A DNA stretch of 64,000 bases from Nautilus pompilius (Eukaryota > Mollusca > Cephalopoda > Nautilida > Nautilidae): assembly GCA_018389105.1 (NCBI GenBank), contig JACATO010001576.1, forward strand, positions 1 to 64,000. Reading direction: 5' to 3'. Made by a program: the position numbers and the translations under genes. The notes beneath the pieces are model-generated. The model worked only from the letters and a program-made list of their open reading frames with translations. It ran no database searches and had not been told where the DNA came from. Of the stretch, positions 58,201-64,000 are shown one piece after another. Positions within the stretch are counted from its first letter, which is position 1. Every line of letters starts with the position of its first letter.

Positions 58201-60218
58201 TTATGAAAAACATTAAATAATAAATTAAATTATAAAAACCATACGGATGCAGTAAATGCACCATCTTGTCTGACTCCCAATTATGCACAATTATGACGCG
58301 CAAGAAGTGGATTGATATCTTCTTGGCAGGAGAGCTAAGGCCTCTCAAATTCAGGCTTTAAACGAATTGAGTTTAAATTTAATGGTGTTTTCATCAATAT
58401 TATCTCAAATAATTTGTTTTAAATCACATAGCAAATCAAGTCTTTGTTTTACAGCTGTCACCATCCCTTTAAATCGTGTTCTTTCCTATTTTTACGGTTA
58501 TTTACCTTAAGTCCGCCCTGCGCCAGATCGGAATACGTCGGGCTCGGTCTGTTACCACAGATACGTGGTTAAACTAAGCTTGTTACATTCGATCAGTATG
58601 GGGAAAAAAATCGAAAACAGGTCATGAAGAGTAAAGTTATTTATCTACGATTAATATATTTCTAAAAAATATCAAATGTTTTTATCCGCAGGCATAGGGC
58701 CCGACCCACAAAAGTCTGATTTCCCCACAGAAAACACATAAGTAATACTAATCCGATTATCGCGCTAGATACGAAAAGAACAGAAGATTCTTTAAAAAAA
58801 TTAAAATGAGAAAGAAGCATCTTTTATGTGAGAATGAATGTGGTCTGGTTCAATTGTGACACGGACCGATTTGGTCTATAGCGGTAAAGATAGAAGACGG
58901 ATTGGTACTAATATCGGCCTGGAACCAGCGTGAGTGGCTATTAATGGGGAGCGTGCTGGTAGAATTTATGTTACCGTTCTGAGTGAAAGTAATGTACGAT
59001 ACAACCCACAAGGAAACTGTTCACCTTTAGAAAACGAAGGGTTTATATTTATAGATAATGTTTTGCTGTATATATATTTCTAGCGAAATAAGATCCGAAT
59101 AACGCAACATCATTTTTTTAAAAAAAAAGAAATAATTTACAGCCACAGCCCAAAATTTTGCATAGCCCCAGAAATAAACAATAGCAGAATCTATCTTCAA
59201 ATCCTACTCGTAAAGCTTGACTATGTACCCATGACCACTTCTAATTGTGACGTCATGATTTATATTCGGGAATCATGGATTTACAGGCTAGATTTCGAGT
59301 TTCTTTCAATATATCTGTGCTATTTGAACGTGGAAAACTATTCAGTGGCTAATAAGTTAACGCGACAATATTATTGCACATTCAATAGGTTTAAGCCGAC
59401 TTTACCAAGCAAAATTAGAATATTTTTGTACTAATTAATTAATCGATAGCTGCATCTCCACAAGACATTACTAACTTTAGAGTATTTAATACAAAGAACC
59501 TGAGAATGTCAAAAAAAATGGTTTTGGTTTAAAAATAAGGTTACCGTCCTTTTCTATAGATATGTACGCAGACTTGACATGAGTAAACAGACGCCAGGGG
59601 CCTCAAATAGCCCATTTCAGTCGAATAATAAGTAGATAAGTGAAAGCTATACAAATAGACATAGGCCAGAGGAAGCTCCATTCTGCAGGCAACCATGCGA
59701 CAAACAGGGGGTTCAGGGAGACAGGTGGACTTCTAGAGGGGATACATGGCGATCGAATGTTGGTAGAGGAGGTGTCGATGCAGACTGTTAACTGAATGAT
59801 TGTCTAGTTCAGGAGACTCCATAAGCCAGCCGCATGTGCAGTCTCGAGATGCTCAAATCCAGAAGAACGGACAATCGCTCACGGTCCGCTACAGACGCGC
59901 CAGCAGGTGTGCAGAGATGTCCGTGCGAACCATCAGAAGTTATTCCCGCATTATGAGGCAGAGCGGAAGAGCAGCTGAAATGAAAACTACTCTTATCTAC
60001 ACGTGGTGTCGGTAGTCGTCGACTGCAATGGACAAAGGAGATGCTGTCACGAACTTTTTTGGAGCACTCGTTGCGTATCCGATACAGCTGTGTGTCCATC
60101 TCCCCACCTTTACCAGTTCTCTGTCTGCCGTGGAATGGAGCGCGATTTGGTCCAGTGTGGCGGCTACAGCTGCTGCTCTGCGGACAAACGGTAACTTGTG
60201 CCTGATACATCAACATTC

Positions 60219-60220
<2 letters not shown>
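55276..60220. other. Unique intergenic DNA, mostly AT-rich
   Basis: No gene is recognised. Features seen: (CAA)n at about 55998-56022, a T8A9 junction at 57054-57070, an A8T7 junction at 57792-57806, a T7A8 junction at 59113-59127 and a TGACGTCA at 59248-59255. From about 59690 to 60170 the sequence is more GC-rich and several frames are open (59800-60216), but no motif was recognisable. Confidence 0.4.
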
Positions 60221-60257
<37 letters not shown>

Positions 60258-60376
60258 GACGTCAGTATATATATATGAGAGAGAGAGGTGACGTCCAGTA
60301 TATATATGAGAGAGATGACGTCAGTACAGAGAGAGAGAGAGATGACGTCAGTACAGAGAGAGAGAGAGAGAGATTC
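60221..60376. repeat. (GA)n microsatellite with three TGACGTCA sites
   Basis: GA runs are interrupted by GTGACGTCAGTATATATAT (octamer 60257-60264) and by ATGACGTCAGTACAGAGAG (octamers 60316-60323 and 60343-60350). A fourth unit has GTGACGTCCAG. The reverse complement, CTGTACTGACGTCATCTCTC, matches the CT-tract inserts at 3.9 kb and 53.5 kb. Confidence 0.94.
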
Positions 60377-61950
60377 TTCCTGTCCAGGCCGAGAGGTCAA
60401 CAGTCTAGAAAGGGAAGGATCATGGAAGCTGCTGCGCCAGCTCACTGCCCGTGCAACACAATGACGATGGAAAGAGTCTCAGAGGATCGCAATTCTGTCG
60501 TGGCCGAGCCGATCGCCGCGAATGGTTCTGTGCCAGGGATTGGCGGGTGTGTGTGGGGGGGGTGGTGTCGGCAGATCCGCAGACCAAGACAGTATCCGTT
60601 GCATATTAACCCCACAACAATGGTGCCTAATTGTCTCGTCAATCGAAGCGAATAATAAACCCTCCCCCCCCTACTCCGCGGTCACTCTAAAGAGACGGAG
60701 AAATACTAAACAGATCGGTGCCGTGGAGAATTAAAATATACACGTATTTCACAATTATGTTATCTATAAAAATCGATATATTTCCCACGAAAATTGCTCT
60801 TTGGAAAACCTTCCTTCTGATCCGGCGGACGGCCGTGCTGACATTTACGCTGACATGTAAATCATTTATGAAAATGCTAATTTAAAAAACAGAAACCGTT
60901 TCAAGTTTCAGAAATCGTCTGCAGTCAACCATTATCTTTATAAATAGACGACCTCTACGCTGCCTTAACACGTCATTCTTAATTAATGTTCGTTATATCG
61001 GCTTACCCCCCCCCCACACACACACACAAAGCATCTTATAGAAGAAAGAGATTAGTACTTCCCTGTGGCGATAACGCTAATCCCCTAAGGTTCGCAGTGC
61101 GTCCACGTCTCCGTGCGACGGGAAATCCCGGCTGCCATTACTGGATATTTAGGTCGTGGACGGCGGCGGCGGCCGAAGACGACAGAGTCTCCAGTAACCA
61201 GTAGGTGGAGATTTTCGCCGGAGCCAAATTCGCGCTCTTGTTGTATTTTCTTCTTCTTCTCTCTCTCTCTCTCTTTTTTAAACCAGACCGGTGCCAATGC
61301 GAGTTCTGGACCGCCATTGCTGGTCGGCCATTGTTACAGCGTTCGCCCTGTTCTTCGAGCCGATCGCGACACCTTAACCGGTGCGTAGTCCCCCGAGCCA
61401 CAGGGGCTTCGGACACGCCCTTTCTCATTGGCCTAACCCTCCGCGACGACAAATAGGTCTCCCCCCCCCCTCCGACCCCGACCGCCCCGTGTCGCGCGTG
61501 TTTCGGTTTACGGATTCTATTAGTTCAGCAAAGTGCTTCCGGGTGGTCTAAGGGAGGTAAGAACGGACGCTGTAAAGTGTTTACGGTGAGCCAGTAATCT
61601 CTGCCCGACGGGGAAAGTTCTCCGTGTAACGGTAGATATTACGTCACAAAAATATTAAAAGATGATGAAGCGACAAAAGGATGTCGTTCCCCGTTCTTTT
61701 CTGCAGATGCGTCAGGTAATCTTAACGTATAATCTCTGTAGATAAAACCGATGGTTTTTGAGTACATATTATGCAAGATGAGTTAAGCAGCAACGAAGGA
61801 AGGAGATCAGCTCAGGCCAGCGAACGGCCCCGGATCATCAGTGGACACCAACTCTCAGCTGCCCAAACGGACAAGCGGAAAACACATTTGTAGCTTATTT
61901 CGCGGATGTACGAAGTTCCTTTCTTTACGGCCATGGGGCTTTTTTGTTGT
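60377..61950. other. Unique DNA, CpG-rich at about 61080-61520
   Basis: A short (CA)n follows a C run near 61010, and GGCGGCGGCGG occurs at about 61160. Overlapping frames are open in the CpG-rich part (61085-61456), none recognisable. A promoter is conceivable but unsupported. Confidence 0.35.
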
Positions 61951-61952
61951 TG

Positions 61953-61953
61953 T

Positions 61954-61990
<37 letters not shown>

Positions 61991-61991
61991 A
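61953..61991. repeat. (GAT)n trinucleotide tract
   Basis: About 12 GAT triplets, read as poly-Asp or poly-His in short chance frames. Confidence 0.95.
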
Positions 61992-64000
61992 GGGGGGAGG
62001 AGGAGGGAGGGAGATTACAAACATCTTCACACATTGCACCAAAATAGAACGCACTTACTTTTCTTTTCTTCTCGTCATTTAGCCGGAACTCTTTGAAGGA
62101 AGGGGGGAGCGGACTCAGAATACCGAGCAGTAGACATGTGAAGAATGTACGTCGGTAGTTTACTTACTGCTGTCCGAACAAAATATGTGGGTGTGTGTGT
62201 GTGGGGGGGTACATTTTGTTGGAAGTACTTCATTTGGTAAATGTTTCCTCTTCTTTCTTTTTTTTTTTATTGTTTCGGTGATTGTTCACCACGAGGTGGG
62301 TGGGCGACTGACTACTTCGCAAAAGGTGATGCTAACCAAAGGGAAACTACTCCGTAATTACTAAAGCTCTTGCGAACACACAACACGTGATAATCTTTAA
62401 AATGAATTGACGTTATTATTCATGCGCATGGGAAGCAGCAATAAATTGCTAATCTGACTTTCACAGATGGAACTGCTGTAGTTTGGCGATGGCTAATGCA
62501 AGTACTTCCAAGGAAAGAAAATACCTGTCGTTTCGATCCTTAAGCTGGTTTATATTAACACGATCCACAACCACCGCTGGTGACTTATTACTTAATTCTT
62601 TCACAGATTACTTGCACAAAGATCTTCTAAACACCAATAGTAGAGGAGGGGTCAGTTGTTACACCACCAACAATTCCCAATTTAAAGTATAGATGAAGCT
62701 AGAGTCGACGTCATATGTTTTGACCCGCGGCGGAAAGGTCATCACTCGTGAAATCGATCATAACCCCGTCTGTAGGTTTAATAAGGAACCGCTGGTCCCG
62801 TAGTAACTTACCCCTGTAATAAATGGCCTCAAAACAACAGCAGGGAGAAGAGAACAAACCTTTCTTGCCCCATAACAGAGACGTTACTAACCACTGTGGG
62901 ACACATAATCTGTAACAACAACAAAAAAACGTCTGAAAAATTAAAGAGAGTTCAATAACATGCCGGAGAGAAAACAGATGGAAAATCGCCGTTGTCCTGC
63001 TATCAGAAAGTGAAAGTAAAAGAGACCATTATTACAATCTTTAATAGTCCGTCTAAACAGACGGCATACCTAAGAGGGGGTTTTAAGGGAACTTGCTTGA
63101 GGTTCCGTTAATATCTCTTAACCAGCTCGCGTCTCGACGACGGTTCGAGGGGCCCCTTCGTCCATTGTACCCGGCTAACTCGCTGCTTGGTCGCCGAGGC
63201 CGGTGTCCCACATTTCCTTCCCATCCGACTCCCTACTTTGAGACCTCCCCCGAAGCCAGGACGAAGGTTCACCAAGATAAAGCTATTTTATTATTCCTTT
63301 TCGAATTTTACGAAAACATGCAGGGTACAACTGAACTTTAAACGAGCCAAACTATCTTCCTTTTCTTGGTAAATAATTTTGCTAGTTTGTTTCCTTTTAA
63401 AATGTATTATTTCCTTTCTTTTTGCAGTTTTCTTCGATTTTCAGTTTTTTTCTTCTCTATCTGATCTTTTTCTTTTTTTAAAAAAAAATATGGCAAATTG
63501 GTTCCCTAATAGTGCCAGTTTATAAAACATCGGTCCTTACGAGCCACGTGTCCCTTGGGTGTTGTTCTGTGCCTGATGCAGTACAGGTGGACCTAGACAA
63601 CTGCACCGGATACCACTAAGGTGATAATTTAAGACAACAACAAATGTGATGTTTCTTTCTGTCCTAAACCTTATTCTTTATCATCTAAAACTTGGAAAGT
63701 CAATTGCAGCATCGAAACAATTTTTTTACTATTCATTTTAATTTGCTACGTTATATTTTTAAAAGGATTCATAATTCGTACTGCTAACTTTGTTTGACCC
63801 GTTTTGAGATGCTAGATGGCGCCATGTGCTCCTTCTGGAGATGATATTGTCCACTGTACATAGCTGATAATAAAAGGAAAGAAACACGATTTTTGGAATG
63901 TTTTAAGAGGATAATCAGAATAAAATAACCTCTTTAATTCATATTCCCGGTACCTATCTCTTATATTAATAAAATGGAAAGCAAAAGACTACACAGGTAG
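61992..64000. other. Unique intergenic DNA
   Basis: No gene recognised. A GT/G-rich stretch lies at 62185-62210, a 10-base palindrome CATGCGCATG near 62423 and a T7A9 junction at 63473-63488. Confidence 0.45.

Noticed and set aside
59690..60216. Another transposase relic in overlapping open frames
   Set aside because: Isolated words resemble Tc1 linker sequence, but no catalytic block could be found in any frame.
1..64000. CRISPR array
   Set aside because: Tandem units are directly adjacent without unique spacers, and the sequence is animal-like.

Overview
This window is almost certainly nuclear DNA of an invertebrate animal. It contains eroded Tc1/mariner and pogo-type transposases, tRNA-derived SINE-like pieces, many (CT)n/(GA)n microsatellites and at least eight different minisatellites. 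There are no dense, long, operon-like reading frames. CpG is not depleted (CpG-rich words such as TGACGTCA are common), which argues against a vertebrate. A lophotrochozoan, perhaps a mollusc, is my guess, but nothing here proves it.

I could not recognise any intact protein-coding gene, rRNA or functional tRNA. Most open frames are short chance frames. The longest ones (about 4.9-7.2 kb, 40.4-41.0 kb, 48.7-49.4 kb) are open only because a tandem repeat has a unit length divisible by three.

Layout: 0-10 kb is unique DNA with a GA tract (2.35 kb), a compound CT tract (3.85 kb), a 45-copy 54-bp minisatellite (4.76-7.20 kb) and a TGACG microsatellite (7.95 kb). 10-20 kb holds a 45-bp minisatellite, two dead Tc1-like transposases on the minus strand (11.6-10.9 kb and 15.0-14.2 kb) and a CpG-rich block at 18.1-18.8 kb. 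20-30 kb holds a 122-bp array, CT-rich blocks, a G-poor TAACCC-like stretch, a dead pogo/jerky-like transposase (25.4-24.8 kb) and a tRNA-derived SINE with a possible target-site duplication (28.85-29.05 kb). 30-44 kb is mostly AT-rich unique DNA with a 43-bp array, a pure (GA)41 tract, a 36-bp array and, at 42.1-42.24 kb, two textbook RFX X-box sites in CpG-rich sequence. 44-54 kb contains a duplicated mosaic around CT tracts, a third dead Tc1-like transposase (46.2-45.5 kb), a 51-bp array, a 26-bp array, a 93-bp duplication and an array carrying 13 perfect TGACGTCA octamers. 54-64 kb has another SINE-like tRNA head, a GA tract with further TGACGTCA sites and otherwise plain sequence.

No gene network can be described. 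The regulatory signals most worth following are the RFX pair, the TGACGTCA excess (9 dispersed plus 16 in arrays), the repeated GTACTGAYGTCA motif inside CT tracts and the T7-9/A7-10 homopolymer junctions. Everything was read by eye. Boundaries of repeats and relics are approximate and no database was consulted.
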